From assembly GCF_024704385.1 (NCBI RefSeq), contig NZ_JAJDFX010000002.1, positions 1,054,001-1,118,000 on the forward strand: DNA of 64,000 bases, read 5' to 3'. The position numbers and the translations under genes were made by a program. A model generated the notes under the pieces. The model was not told where the DNA came from and ran no database searches. It saw nothing but the letters and a program-made list of their open reading frames with translations. The stretch is from Cellulomonas sp. P24 (GTDB lineage Bacteria > Actinomycetota > Actinomycetes > Actinomycetales > Cellulomonadaceae). Shown here one piece after another: positions 8,784 through 17,697 of the stretch. Numbering within the stretch: position 1 is the stretch's first letter; the number at the start of each line of letters is the position of its first letter.

Positions 8784-9857
8784 TCAGGAGCGGGCAGGCT
8801 CCGCGAACCGGCTCCGCCACACCACGACCGAGCCGAGCCACGTCAGCACGAACACGCCGACGGTGACCAACCCGATCCGGTTCATGTCCAGCGACCCCAG
8901 CGCCGCCCACGGCTCCCGGTCGCCCCAACCGATCCTGTCGGCGACCATCTGGACGATCTCGACCGTCGCGATCACCCCGGCGAGCAGCACCGAGAGCCCC
9001 GTCAGGGTGATGTTGTAGAAGATGCGACGCAACGGGTTCTCCGTCGCCCACCCGTACGCGCGGGTCATCACGATCCCGTCCGTCGTGTCCCACAGGGTCA
9101 TGCCCGCGGCGAACATCAGCGGCAGGGCCAGGATCGCCCACGGCGAGAGCCCTCCACCGGCGGCCGACCCGGCGGCGAGCCCGATCGCGCCGATCTGCGT
9201 CGCGGTGTCGAAGCCGAGCCCGAACAGCAGACCGACGGCATACACCTGCCACGGGTGCGCGATCATGCGGTCGTAGCGACCGCGGAAGAGCCGGTTGAGC
9301 AGCCCGCGACGCGCGAGCAGCTCGGCGAGCTCGGCCTCGTCGTGGGCTCCGGCGCGCGCGGACCGCCAGGTGCGCACGAGCCCGACCAGCACGGCCCCGT
9401 TGAGCGCCGCGAGCACGTACAGGAACGTCGCCGACACCACGACGCCGATCACCCCGCCGAGGTCGGCGAAGCCCGCCTGGATGCGGACCGCGGCCTGGGC
9501 CGCGAACGCCACGACGAGGGACAGCGCGAGCACGACGGTCGAGTGCCCGAGGGAGAACGCGAGACCGACCCCGTGGGAGTGACGGCCCTTCTGCATGAGG
9601 TAGCGGGTCGTGTCGTCGATGGCCGCGACGTGGTCCGCGTCGAACGCGTGCCGGACCCCGAGCAGGTACGCGGTCAGTCCCGCACCGGCGTAGATGGCCG
9701 TGGTCCCGGCCGACGAGCCGAGCTGCAGGCGCCCGCCGTAGTGGAAGAAGAGTCCGAACCCGACGACGTGCAGCACGAGGACGACGCCGTACAGGGGCAC
9801 CAGCCGGGCGACACCCGCGCCCCGACCGACCAGTGTCCCTGTGCCGGTACTCGCCAC
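8784..9857 (-). CDS. High-affinity nickel/cobalt permease (NiCoT, HoxN/NixA type)
   Basis: A 357-residue polytopic membrane protein carrying the NiCoT signature 'RHAFDADHVAAIDDTTR' (H-x4-D-H) in the second transmembrane region. Further family blocks are 'F-S-L-G-H-S-T-V-V' and 'L-G-F-D-T-A-T-Q-I'. The GTG at 9857 has GAGGAGG about 8 bases upstream. It is the last gene of the hydrogenase operon, so it most likely imports Ni2+ for the large subunit. Confidence 0.93.
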   Translation of the reverse strand: MASTGTGTLVGRGAGVARLVPLYGVVLVLHVVGFGLFFHYGGRLQLGSSAGTTAIYAGAGLTAYLLGVRHAFDADHVAAIDDTTRYLMQKGRHSHGVGLAFSLGHSTVVLALSLVVAFAAQAAVRIQAGFADLGGVIGVVVSATFLYVLAALNGAVLVGLVRTWRSARAGAHDEAELAELLARRGLLNRLFRGRYDRMIAHPWQVYAVGLLFGLGFDTATQIGAIGLAAGSAAGGGLSPWAILALPLMFAAGMTLWDTTDGIVMTRAYGWATENPLRRIFYNITLTGLSVLLAGVIATVEIVQMVADRIGWGDREPWAALGSLDMNRIGLVTVGVFVLTWLGSVVVWRSRFAEPARS

Positions 9858-9879
9858 CGCGTGGTCCTCCTCGTTCTCG

Positions 9880-10653
9880 TCATGACAGCACGCTCGCGGG
9901 CGCCGGGTACGCCTGCGCGTTGACGGCGGCGAGCTGACGGGCCGACCGGCTCCGCAGCTCCGCGACCCGTCGGGCGTCCAAGCGCTCGCACACCCAGTCC
10001 CAGTGCATCGAACACCACGACCCTGGCCGCAGATTCCCGGCGAGCCCGAGCCCGCCCGCCGCGGTGACCACCTGCTCCACCCTCGGTGCGCCCTCGCGGA
10101 GCACCCGACCGTCCCACTCGAGCGGCCGTGACAGCACGAGCGCGTGGTCGTCCATGACCTCGACGACCTTCCCCCATCGCACCCGGCACCGGTCGAGCAC
10201 GCGCAGCGGCTCGTCGTGGCGCCCCTCGCGCAGCAGCCCGAGCCACGGGTAGACGCCGAACACGTGGAAGCTGTGGTGCGGCTGGGCGTCGGGGACCTCC
10301 GCCGCCAGCCGCGACCACGACGCCCCGGCACGTCGACGGAACCGCTCGTCGAGCGACCGGCCCGTCATGCCCATCGGCACCCGGTCGAGCAGGGCGTTGC
10401 CCACCCAGTACGCCTCGACGACGCGCGCGTCGAGCGGGTCACCGATCCCGTTCGCCTCGGCGATCAGCTCGAGATACGGCCACGCACCCTCGAACCCGCG
10501 CGCCAGCCGACGCAGGTCGCCGTCGTCCCGGCCGGCGCTGGCCTGCTCGAGCAGCTGCTGCGGGGCGTCCGGCCCGCAGTACCCCAGGGCGTTGGGCGGG
10601 TACGCGTACCGGGCGAACAGCAGGGCCCCACCGACCGCCGGATCCGTTCGCAC
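9880..10653 (-). CDS. Uncharacterised protein of the hydrogenase operon (DUF6390-like)
   Basis: A 257-residue soluble protein with no catalytic motif that I can identify. Features include an N-terminal 'F-A-R-Y-A-Y-P-P-N' block, 'P-Y-L-E-L-I-A', and a C-terminal region rich in Trp and His ('CSMHWDWVCERLD'). Proteins like this occur beside [NiFe]-hydrogenase genes in actinobacteria; I believe the family is DUF6390, but I cannot check. It sits between the EamA transporter and the nickel permease with gaps of about 10 and 22 bases. That placement suggests a role in hydrogenase assembly or metal handling. Confidence 0.75.
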   Translation of the reverse strand: MRTDPAVGGALLFARYAYPPNALGYCGPDAPQQLLEQASAGRDDGDLRRLARGFEGAWPYLELIAEANGIGDPLDARVVEAYWVGNALLDRVPMGMTGRSLDERFRRRAGASWSRLAAEVPDAQPHHSFHVFGVYPWLGLLREGRHDEPLRVLDRCRVRWGKVVEVMDDHALVLSRPLEWDGRVLREGAPRVEQVVTAAGGLGLAGNLRPGSWCSMHWDWVCERLDARRVAELRSRSARQLAAVNAQAYPAPASVLS

Positions 10654-10663
10654 GGCACGACAC

Positions 10664-11581
10664 CTACGCCGACGTGGCGCCCGTGACGAGGTCGCGCGAC
10701 CGCCACACGTGCCACGAGAGCACCGCCCCGCCGGCCACCAGCAGGGTCAGCCACCCCAGCTGCGGCCCGAGCGCTGCTCCCTTGACCGTCGCGCCGAGAA
10801 CAGCCGTCACGATCGCCCCGAGCACGAGCACGGCGGTGACGTCGACCGCCTGCGCACGGGCCAGCGCCGAGAACCATGTCCCGACGTACGCGGCGAGGAT
10901 CACCCCGGTCAGCAGCACCCACGCCCACTGCGTCCCGGTCATCGACACGAGGGCACCGGCCTGCCCGCGGAGCGCGGCCCAGGCCAGCAGGACCACCGAC
11001 CCGACCGACATCCGGGCGACCCCGACCGTCCAGGACGAGACCCCGCGCAGCAGCCGCTTGGCGATCACGACCTCGACGGCCCACATCAGCGTGGCACCGA
11101 GGATCATGAGCTCTCCCGAGCCCAGAGCCGTCGTGACGCCACCGACGAGGCCGACCTGGCCCACCACGAGGAGCACGATCGCGGCCACGTGCGCCGCCGA
11201 GAGCCGCTCCCCGAGCAGCGGGACCGCGAGGGCGGCGACCCAGACCACGAGGGTCTTGTGGATGAACGCCGACTGCCCGGACGACGCACGGGCCAGCCCC
11301 TCGAAGAAGAGCAGGAAGGGCACGCTGCCGCCGATCACGCCGATCAGTCCGAGCGTGAGCCACTGCCGTGCACCTTCGGGTCGGGTCAACCGGGCACCGG
11401 CGCGGCTGCCGAGGCCGACGACCGTGAGCAGCACGACGGCCGCGACGACGTTCTTGGCGGTGGTGTACACGGAGGCGTTGCCGAAGGCCCGCACGCCGTA
11501 GCTGTTGAGGAACACCGCGAAACCGCTGATCACGGCGGTGCTGAGCGCCAGGAGGAGTCCTGTGCGGCGGTTGCTGGTCAT
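10664..11581 (-). CDS. EamA/DMT family transporter in the hydrogenase operon
   Basis: A 305-residue protein with ten hydrophobic segments in two repeats of five, the drug/metabolite transporter (EamA) architecture. The ATG overlaps the hypC stop as ATGA (11578-11581), so it is translationally coupled to a hydrogenase maturation gene. The substrate is unknown. The coupling suggests a role linked to the hydrogenase, for example a metabolite or metal-chelate exporter, but that is inference. Confidence 0.85.
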   Translation of the reverse strand: MTSNRRTGLLLALSTAVISGFAVFLNSYGVRAFGNASVYTTAKNVVAAVVLLTVVGLGSRAGARLTRPEGARQWLTLGLIGVIGGSVPFLLFFEGLARASSGQSAFIHKTLVVWVAALAVPLLGERLSAAHVAAIVLLVVGQVGLVGGVTTALGSGELMILGATLMWAVEVVIAKRLLRGVSSWTVGVARMSVGSVVLLAWAALRGQAGALVSMTGTQWAWVLLTGVILAAYVGTWFSALARAQAVDVTAVLVLGAIVTAVLGATVKGAALGPQLGWLTLLVAGGAVLSWHVWRSRDLVTGATSA

Positions 11582-11829
11582 GCGGATCCCTTCATCGGTG
11601 GGTCAGCGGCGACGCTCGACGACGCGTCGCGCAGCTCGAGGGCCTCGCGGGCCTCCTCGGGGTCGAGCCGGGACAGGGCGAAACCGGAGTGGACGACGAC
11701 CCAGTCCCCGGGGCGCACGGGTTCGTCGAGCGCGATCAGCGAGAGCTCCAGCACCCGGGTGGTCCCCCGGGCGACGGCCTCGCGACCGGGCCCGACCGTC
11801 ACGAGCTGCGCGATCTCACCCAGGCACAT
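11578..11829 (-). CDS. hypC: Hydrogenase maturation chaperone HypC
   Basis: An 83-residue HypC/HupF protein. It begins M-C-L-G with the essential Cys2 that carries the Fe(CN)2CO precursor and binds the large-subunit precursor. The second family motif is present as 'GDWVVVHSGFALSRLD'. Its start lies inside the 3' end of the protease gene (14-base overlap). No hypA, B, D, E or F gene lies in the window, so these must be elsewhere. Confidence 0.93.
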   Translation of the reverse strand: MCLGEIAQLVTVGPGREAVARGTTRVLELSLIALDEPVRPGDWVVVHSGFALSRLDPEEAREALELRDASSSVAADPPMKGSA

Positions 11830-12334
11830 CGACCGTCACCTCCGACTCCTCTGCCGTCTCGAACGGGCCGGCGACCGCACCGACCACCGCGCCCACGGCC
11901 GCGTCCAGCACACGGTGGACGGCGGGTGAGAGCGGTGCTCCGTGCTCGAAGGCCGAGGCCTCGACCCCGACCAGGACGAGCCGGGCCGGAAGCCGGCCGA
12001 GCGCCCGGCCGAGCTCGACCGCAGCCGCGAGACCGAACGCGTGCGTGCCACCCCGACCGGTCCGCGCCCAGGCCTGGTCGGCGAGCGGCTCGGCACCGGC
12101 TCCGGTCTCGATCACCAGGAGCTCGCCGGGCTCGCCGCCCGAGCACACCGCGTCGACGACCACGGCGACGTCGGCGTCCGCCCACAGGTCGATCAGCCCG
12201 GTCGGGTCCTCGTGCTCGAGGACGGCGACGTCCTCGAGCCCCAGGCGGGCGACCCGGCGCGCGACGACCGGGCCGACGGCGTCGTCCCCGCGGTCGGGGC
12301 TGCCGAGGCCGATCACGAGCCGGGTCCCGGTCAC
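11816..12334 (-). CDS. [NiFe]-hydrogenase maturation protease (HycI/HyaD family)
   Basis: A 172-residue endopeptidase that removes the C-terminal tail of the large subunit after nickel insertion. It starts with the family block 'LVIGLGSPDRGDDAVGP', whose Asp coordinates nickel. It also carries 'D-A-V-C-S-G-G-E-P-G' and 'T-H-A-F-G-L', which contribute the second acidic and His ligands. The GTG at 12334 overlaps the large-subunit stop as GTGA (12331-12334), pairing the protease with its substrate. Confidence 0.92.
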   Translation of the reverse strand: MTGTRLVIGLGSPDRGDDAVGPVVARRVARLGLEDVAVLEHEDPTGLIDLWADADVAVVVDAVCSGGEPGELLVIETGAGAEPLADQAWARTGRGGTHAFGLAAAVELGRALGRLPARLVLVGVEASAFEHGAPLSPAVHRVLDAAVGAVVGAVAGPFETAEESEVTVDVPG

Positions 12335-13641
12335 GAGCGCTCCACCGTCAGGTCGAGGAAGTGCGTCGCGCACGAGATGCACGGGTCGTAGTTGCGGATG
12401 GCCTCCTCGCACCGGTGCGAGAGGTCGTGGTCGGAGAGCTGCACCCAGCTCTCGGTGAGCGTGCGCAGGTCGGCCTCGATGCTCGGCTGGTTCTGCGAGG
12501 TCGGCGGGACGATCTGCGCGTCGAGGATCGTCCCGTCCTCGGCGAGCCGGTACCGGTGGAACAGCACACCGCGCGGCGCCTCGGTGGCCCCGAAGCCCTC
12601 ACCGGCACGAGCGGGCACCGGCACGGACGGTGCGACGCCGTCGTGCCACGCGTCGATGATCCGCAGCGCCTCGACGAACACCTCGACGAGCTCGACCGCC
12701 CGCACGATGATCGACCGGAACGGGTTGCGGCAGGTCGTGCCGAGGCCCGCCTCGCGTGCCGCAGCCTGGGCGAGCGGCGACAACCGGTCGTGGTTGAGCG
12801 TGTACCGCGCGAGCGGACCGACCACGTACGGCAGGTCCTCGCCGTCGAGGCTCGCGTGCAGCGCGTTCGAGTGCGCGACGTGGAACTCGGTGATGTGCGA
12901 CGGGAAGTCCCGGACGTCGAACGCGGCGCCGGACGACGTCACGACGCTCCCGGTGTCGATCGGGTACCCGTGCTCGGGCCGCAGCGAGAGGTACGTGTAC
13001 GGCTGCTCCATGTCGGGGAAGTCGAACGTCGACACCAGCCGCACGGTCGCCAGGGCGTCCTCGAGCCCGCGGGCGAGCACCGGCCGCAACGCCTTGAGCT
13101 CGGCGACGCTCGGCATCCGGTAGAAGCCGCCGAGCCGGACGTTCACCGGGTGCACCGAGCGGCCGCCGACGACGGTCATGAGGTCGTTGCCGGCCTTCTT
13201 GAGCCGCAGCCCCCGTTCGACCGCCGCACCGTGGTCCTTGGCCATCTCGATCGCGCCCGGGTAGCCCAGGAAGTCCGGCGCGTGCAGCAGGTAGATGTGC
13301 AGCGCGTGGCTCTCGATCCACTCGCCGCAGTACAGCAGCCGGCGCATCGCCTGGATGGTCTCCGGCACCGTCACGCCGCAGGCGTCCTCGATGGCCATGC
13401 ACGAGCTGAACTGGTACGCGACGGGGCAGATCCCGCAGATCCGTGCGGTGATGTCCGGCGGCTCGGTCCACGCGCGCCCGCGCAGGAACGCCTCGTAGAA
13501 GCGCGGCGGCTCGAAGATGCGCAGCTGCACCTCGGTGACCTTGCCGTCCTCGATCTCGATGTGCATCGCGCCTTCGCCCTCGACCCGGGCGAGGGTCCCG
13601 ACATGCAGGACCTGGCCGCCGTCGGTCAGCTTGTGGCTCAT
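12331..13641 (-). CDS. hyhL: Group 3b [NiFe]-hydrogenase large (alpha) subunit
   Basis: A 436-residue catalytic subunit. Both pairs of nickel ligands are present: '[10 protein letters not shown]' (Cys69, Cys72) and '[10 protein letters not shown]' (Cys421, Cys424, His427). The nine residues after His427 are the expected cleavable tail for the adjacent protease. The ATG overlaps the small-subunit stop (13638-13641). The operon order matches the NADP-linked bidirectional or sulfhydrogenase group (Pyrococcus hydBGDA, Mycobacterium smegmatis hyhBGSL). It probably couples NADPH and protons to H2. Confidence 0.95.
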   Translation of the reverse strand: MSHKLTDGGQVLHVGTLARVEGEGAMHIEIEDGKVTEVQLRIFEPPRFYEAFLRGRAWTEPPDITARICGICPVAYQFSSCMAIEDACGVTVPETIQAMRRLLYCGEWIESHALHIYLLHAPDFLGYPGAIEMAKDHGAAVERGLRLKKAGNDLMTVVGGRSVHPVNVRLGGFYRMPSVAELKALRPVLARGLEDALATVRLVSTFDFPDMEQPYTYLSLRPEHGYPIDTGSVVTSSGAAFDVRDFPSHITEFHVAHSNALHASLDGEDLPYVVGPLARYTLNHDRLSPLAQAAAREAGLGTTCRNPFRSIIVRAVELVEVFVEALRIIDAWHDGVAPSVPVPARAGEGFGATEAPRGVLFHRYRLAEDGTILDAQIVPPTSQNQPSIEADLRTLTESWVQLSDHDLSHRCEEAIRNYDPCISCATHFLDLTVERS

Positions 13642-14453
13642 GAGCGCACCTCCTCCTGGAGCGCCGGTTCGTGGCGCTCGCTCTCGCGTCGGAACGGTTC
13701 GGATGCGGCGTTGAACGTCCGGTAGATGCGCATGACCTGGTCCTCCGCCATGCCGAGCGCCAGGAGCCGGTCGGCGAGCGACGACGTGTTCGGGGTGTCC
13801 TGCGGTCCGAAGCACCCGTAGCAGCCCCGCGAGAACGCCGGGCAGATCGCGCCGCACCCCGCCTGGGTGACCGGGCCGAGGCACGGGGTCCCGTGCGCGA
13901 CCGCGACACAGACCGCACCCCGACGCTTGCACTCGACGCACACGCTGGAGGTGGGGATCCGCGGCCGTCGGCGCTGGATGTAGGCCGCCAGGACCTCGAG
14001 GAGCTGGTGCTTGTCGATCGGGCACCCCCGCAGCTCGAAGTCGACGCTCACGTGCGCCGAGATCGGTGTCGAGCGCGACAACGTCGACAGGTACTCCGGG
14101 TGCGCGTACACGATCGACCGGAACTCGGCGACGTCACCGAAGTTCCGCAGCGCCTGGATGCCGCCGCTCGTCGCGCACGCCCCGATCGTCACGAGCGTCT
14201 TCGAGATCTCGCGGATGTGGCCGATGCGCTCGATCTCCTCGGGTGACGTGACGGAGCCCTCGACGAGGGAGACGTCGTACGGGCCCTCGATCACGGCCCG
14301 GGTGGCCTCCGGGAAGTAGGCGATGTTGACCTGTCCCGCGAGCGCCATCAGCTCGTCCTCGCAGTTGAGCAGGGTCAGCTGGCACCCGTCGCACGACGCG
14401 AACTTCCACACGGCCAGGGTGGGCAGGGCGGTCTGGGTCGTCGGTGTACTCAT
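13638..14453 (-). CDS. hyhS: Group 3b [NiFe]-hydrogenase small (delta) subunit
   Basis: A 271-residue iron-sulfur subunit. The proximal cluster ligands begin with '[17 protein letters not shown]' (residues 18-34) and continue with 'GACATSGG' and 'ELRGCPID'. The C-terminal half has a dense set of cysteines ('CVECKRRG', '[16 protein letters not shown]', 'RGCYGCFGP') for the medial and distal clusters. There is no Tat signal, consistent with a cytoplasmic enzyme. It starts one base after the hyhG stop. Confidence 0.94.
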   Translation of the reverse strand: MSTPTTQTALPTLAVWKFASCDGCQLTLLNCEDELMALAGQVNIAYFPEATRAVIEGPYDVSLVEGSVTSPEEIERIGHIREISKTLVTIGACATSGGIQALRNFGDVAEFRSIVYAHPEYLSTLSRSTPISAHVSVDFELRGCPIDKHQLLEVLAAYIQRRRPRIPTSSVCVECKRRGAVCVAVAHGTPCLGPVTQAGCGAICPAFSRGCYGCFGPQDTPNTSSLADRLLALGMAEDQVMRIYRTFNAASEPFRRESERHEPALQEEVRS

Positions 14454-14454
14454 C

Positions 14455-15336
14455 TCACAGCTCCCGGGAGGACAACAACGGAGCGAGCCGGCTGTAGGGA
14501 AGGACGGGTCCGTCGACGCACACGAACAGCTCGCGGAGCTGACAGTGGCCGCACAGCCCGACCCCGCACTTCATGTTGCGTTCCATCGAGAGCCGGACCT
14601 GGTGCTCGGGGACGCCGCGGTCGGTGAGCGCCGAGGCGACGTACCGCATCATCGTCTCCGGGCCGCAGACCAGCGCGAGGGTGTTGCGCGGGTCGAACCC
14701 CGCGCGAGGCACGAGCGCCGTGACCAGCCCGACGCGGCCGCGCCACGCGTGCTGGCCGTTGTCGACCGTGACCTCGACGACCACGCCGTGGTCCTTCGCC
14801 CAGGTCCGCAGCTCGTCACCGAACAGGATGTCCTCGGGGGTGCGCGCACCGTAGAGGAGCACGACCCGGTTGTAGCGGTCACGGTGGGCGATCAGCTCCA
14901 GCAGGGCCGGTCGCAGCGGCGCGAGCCCGATCCCGCCGGCGACGAAGACGACGTCCTTGCCCTCCCCCGCCGTCACGTCCCACGACGTGCCGAACGGTCC
15001 GCGGACGCCGACCACCGCACCGGCCGGTGCGGTGATGAGCGCATGCGTCACGACGCCGACGTCGCGGATCGTGTGCTCGAGCGGCCCGGGTGCGGTCGGG
15101 TCACCGCTGATCGAGATCGGCACCTCGCCGACCCCGAACGCGTCGAGCATCGTGAACTGGCCCGCCTGGTACCGCAGCAGCGGCCCGTCGATGGGTTCCA
15201 GCTCGAGGGTGAACGTGTCGCGGGTGTCCTGCCGCGTCCGGGAGATCCGGTGCGGTCGCGGCACCATCGGGTCCAGGTGCGCGTCGTCGGTCGCCCCGGT
15301 GCGACCCGGGTGCTGGTTGTCGATGAGACTGGTCAT
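14455..15336 (-). CDS. hyhG: Hydrogenase gamma subunit, FAD/NAD(P)H oxidoreductase
   Basis: A 293-residue ferredoxin-NADP-reductase-like subunit. It has an FAD-binding barrel ('Y-Q-A-G-Q-F-T-M-L' near residue 57), a nucleotide domain ('[14 protein letters not shown]') and 'L-V-C-G-P-E-T-M-M'. A C-terminal cluster motif uses Cys257, Cys262, Cys265 and Cys273 for a [2Fe-2S] centre. It exchanges electrons between NAD(P)H and the hydrogenase core. The start follows the hyhB stop by 26 bases. Confidence 0.93.
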   Translation of the reverse strand: MTSLIDNQHPGRTGATDDAHLDPMVPRPHRISRTRQDTRDTFTLELEPIDGPLLRYQAGQFTMLDAFGVGEVPISISGDPTAPGPLEHTIRDVGVVTHALITAPAGAVVGVRGPFGTSWDVTAGEGKDVVFVAGGIGLAPLRPALLELIAHRDRYNRVVLLYGARTPEDILFGDELRTWAKDHGVVVEVTVDNGQHAWRGRVGLVTALVPRAGFDPRNTLALVCGPETMMRYVASALTDRGVPEHQVRLSMERNMKCGVGLCGHCQLRELFVCVDGPVLPYSRLAPLLSSREL

Positions 15337-15362
15337 CTGCCACTCCGGTCCGTCGTCGGGAC

Positions 15363-16514
15363 TCAGCTGCCGGCGGCAGCGGGTTGCGGGGTCCAGCGCA
15401 GTGCCGCTGCCTCCGCCGTGATGTCGATCGCCGCCGGGCACCAGGTGATGCACCGACCGCAGCCGACGCACCCGGAGGTGCCGAACTGGTCCTCCCAGGC
15501 GGCGAGCTTGTGCGTGATCCACTGGCGGTAGCGCGAGCGGGTCTCGGACCGGATGCTGCCGCCGTGGATGTACGAGAAGTCCTCGTTGAAGCACGAGTCC
15601 CACACGCGCCGCCGCTCGGCGACGTCGCCGGTGAGGTCGGCGACGTCCTCGACCGAGGTGCAGAAGCACGTCGGGCAGACCAGCGTGCAGTTGGTGCAGG
15701 CCAGGCACCCCGAGGCGACGTCGTCCCAGCGCGGGCTCTCCGCGTTGGCGTACAGCACGTCCTTCAGACCGACGGTGTCGAGCGTGCGGCCCATCCGGCC
15801 CGCGGCCTCGACGGCCACCGCGTCCGCCTCGACGACGTCCGACTCGGGTGCCGGTGGCGCCACGACGTCCGCGAGCACCTCGGCCCCGCGCGGCGTGCCG
15901 ATCTCGACCAGGAACCGGTGCGGGCCGTCGTCCAGCAGCTCCGTGAGGGCCAGGTCGAACCCCGAGTCCGGACGGGGCCCGGTGCCCATCGACGCGCAGA
16001 AGCACGTCCCGGCCGGGTCCGTGCAGGTCACCGCGACGATGAACGACTCGGCGCGACGCTCGGCGTAGCGCGTGTCCGTGTAGGCGCGGCCGAGCAGCAC
16101 GGTGTCGTGGATCGCGAGCGCGTGCAGGTCGCACGACTTCACGCCGAGGAGCGCGTACGGCGGCGCCGGTCCGGCGAGCGGCCCGTCCACCTCCCGCTCG
16201 TTGACCGTGAACTCGGTGCCGGTGCGTCGCCCGCGCCAGATCAGCTCGTGGGCCGGGAACACGACCGGCTTCGCAGACTGCGCTCCGGCCGCGAACCCGA
16301 ACACCGCGTCGTCGTCGCGTCGTCGGAGCCGGTAGTGCGCCGCGTCCTGCTCGTCACCCCACCCTCGCGGCAGGTCGTCGACGCCGTGCACCGGCGCGTT
16401 GACGATGGCCCCGTCACGAACGGTGGGACCGATGATGGTGTACCCGCGCGCACTCAGGGCGTCGATGAGTCCCTGCAGTCCGTCGAGATCGATCAACCGA
16501 GCTTCGCCCGCCAT
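15363..16514 (-). CDS. hyhB: Hydrogenase beta subunit, 4Fe-4S dicluster protein
   Basis: A 383-residue iron-sulfur protein of the sulfhydrogenase beta / anaerobic sulfite reductase A family. Two ferredoxin-type motifs are visible: 'CLACTNCTLVCPTC' (about residue 265) and 'CVGCGRCITWCP' (about 349). Extra cysteines lie at 'V-T-C-T-D-P-A-G-T-C-F-C'. It is the first gene of the operon; the ATG at 16514 follows a GGGGGAG site. Its promoter must lie in 16515-16727, which also holds the 11-base repeats. Confidence 0.93.
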   Translation of the reverse strand: MAGEARLIDLDGLQGLIDALSARGYTIIGPTVRDGAIVNAPVHGVDDLPRGWGDEQDAAHYRLRRRDDDAVFGFAAGAQSAKPVVFPAHELIWRGRRTGTEFTVNEREVDGPLAGPAPPYALLGVKSCDLHALAIHDTVLLGRAYTDTRYAERRAESFIVAVTCTDPAGTCFCASMGTGPRPDSGFDLALTELLDDGPHRFLVEIGTPRGAEVLADVVAPPAPESDVVEADAVAVEAAGRMGRTLDTVGLKDVLYANAESPRWDDVASGCLACTNCTLVCPTCFCTSVEDVADLTGDVAERRRVWDSCFNEDFSYIHGGSIRSETRSRYRQWITHKLAAWEDQFGTSGCVGCGRCITWCPAAIDITAEAAALRWTPQPAAAGS

Positions 16515-16626
16515 TGGACGCCTCCCCCGTCGAGTACCTCTCACCGTGGCCGCGTCCGCCCGGGAGCGCCAGGGACCTTGGTCGTGCTGACGCGATGTGT
16601 CCCACCGCAGGTGACGGCGCCACCAG

Positions 16627-16680
16627 ACACGCACCAGACACGCACCTGACACGCACCTGACACGCACCTGACACGCACCG
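16627..16680. repeat. Five 11-base direct repeats between hyhB and tetR
   Basis: Five head-to-tail copies of ACACGCACC(A/T)G, the last one base shorter, fill 54 bases about 110 bases upstream of hyhB and 48 bases upstream of the tetR start. The 11-base period places each copy on about the same face of the helix. This suits a multimeric regulator binding site, though a simple slippage repeat is also possible. Confidence 0.85.
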
Positions 16681-16715
16681 TGGTGCCGGGCACGGGTGCA
16701 CGCGCCGCCCGCCGT

Positions 16716-16727
16716 TAGGGTGGCGAG
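16716..16727 (+). promoter_or_regulatory. Probable -10 element for leaderless tetR transcript
   Basis: TAGGGT fits the actinobacterial TANNNT -10 consensus and lies exactly 6 bases before the GTG start at 16728. That spacing places the transcription start on the start codon. No clear -35 box is seen. Confidence 0.45.
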
Positions 16728-17432
16728 GTGACCGGTACCGCACCCGACCTCGACGAGCCGCCGGAGGTCCGGCGGGGACCGGGACGCCCGCGCGACCCCG
16801 ACCTCGAGGAGCGCGCTCTCGAGGCGACGCTCGCGGTCTTCGGCGAGAAGGGGTGGACCGGCCTCACCATCGAGGAGGTCTCGTCGCGCGCGAGGGTCGG
16901 CAAGTCCTCGATCTACCTGCGGTGGAAGGACAAGGAGACCCTTCTCGCGGCGGCGCTGCGCCACTCGCAGCAGGAGCCCGAGGTGGACGAGGCCGCGCCG
17001 GACGAGGACACCGACGGCACGCCTGCCGAGCCCGCCGAGCCCGCCGAGCAGACGCTGCGCGAGTACCTGGTCGCGCACGCGACGCGACGCGCGAACCTGT
17101 ACCTCGGTCCGCACGGCCTGGCGATGCTGCGCCTGTACGTCGAGGCGCGCGCGCATCCCGACGTGTTCGCCGAGATCCGCCGCGAGGCGATCACCGAGTT
17201 CGTGCTCGAGGAGCGCCACCGGGTCGCCGCCGCCATCCGTGCAGGGGACCTGGCTGCGGACGCCTCACCGGTGCTGATCCTCGACGCCGTCGAGGGGGCG
17301 ATCTTCATGCACATCCTGGTCACGCCACCGCACCTGGTCGACCGGGTGCGCCGCAACCTGCCCGACTACATCGAGACCATGGTCGACAACCAGCTGCGGG
17401 CGGCGAGCCCGGTCAGCCCTCGCGGAACGTGA
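16728..17432 (+). CDS. TetR/AcrR family transcriptional regulator
   Basis: A 234-residue repressor. The helix-turn-helix lies at about residues 25-70, with 'TIEEVSSRARVGKSSIYLRW' as the HTH and recognition-helix signature. An acidic, Pro/Ala-rich insert near 85-108 links to an all-helical ligand-binding domain. It is transcribed away from the hydrogenase operon across the repeat array and converges on fixX with a 20-base overlap of 3' ends. It is therefore a candidate regulator of either the hydrogenase or the fix operon. Confidence 0.9.
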   Translation: MTGTAPDLDEPPEVRRGPGRPRDPDLEERALEATLAVFGEKGWTGLTIEEVSSRARVGKSSIYLRWKDKETLLAAALRHSQQEPEVDEAAPDEDTDGTPAEPAEPAEQTLREYLVAHATRRANLYLGPHGLAMLRLYVEARAHPDVFAEIRREAITEFVLEERHRVAAAIRAGDLAADASPVLILDAVEGAIFMHILVTPPHLVDRVRRNLPDYIETMVDNQLRAASPVSPRGT

Positions 17433-17697
17433 CCCCGAACCCGCCGCGCGGGTAGTGCCAGGTCAACGCGCCCGGCGCCGCGACCGCGCGGCACGTGCCG
17501 CACTCGAGGCACGCGGCGTAGTCGACGAGGATCTCGCCGTCGCGTTCGCTGTACACGCCGGCCGGGCACACCGCGATGATCGCCCTGCCGGTGCCCGTGC
17601 TGCGGCACAGCTCCTGGTCGACGTGGATGTGGGACTCCTCCTCGTCGAGCTCGAACCTGTTCGCCGCAAGCCTCTCGGAGACCGTCGTCGTCCTCAC
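17413..17697 (-). CDS. fixX: FixX-type ferredoxin
   Basis: A 94-residue ferredoxin-like protein that passes electrons to FixC. It has 'CLECGTCR' (Cys63, 66, 69), 'VCPAGVY' (Cys44) and the family-specific end 'YPRGGFGVTF'. The usual final CP is AP here, and the N-terminal motif has only Cys31 before Cys44, so one [4Fe-4S] cluster is expected. The GTG at 17697 overlaps the fixC stop as GTGA. The 3' end overlaps that of the convergent tetR gene. Confidence 0.88.
   Translation of the reverse strand: MRTTTVSERLAANRFELDEEESHIHVDQELCRSTGTGRAIIAVCPAGVYSERDGEILVDYAACLECGTCRAVAAPGALTWHYPRGGFGVTFREG

Noticed and set aside
10664-11581. EamA transporter as a separate, unrelated gene
   Set aside because: It shares a 4-base ATGA overlap with hypC and continues without a gap into two more operon genes, so I treat it as part of the hydrogenase operon.
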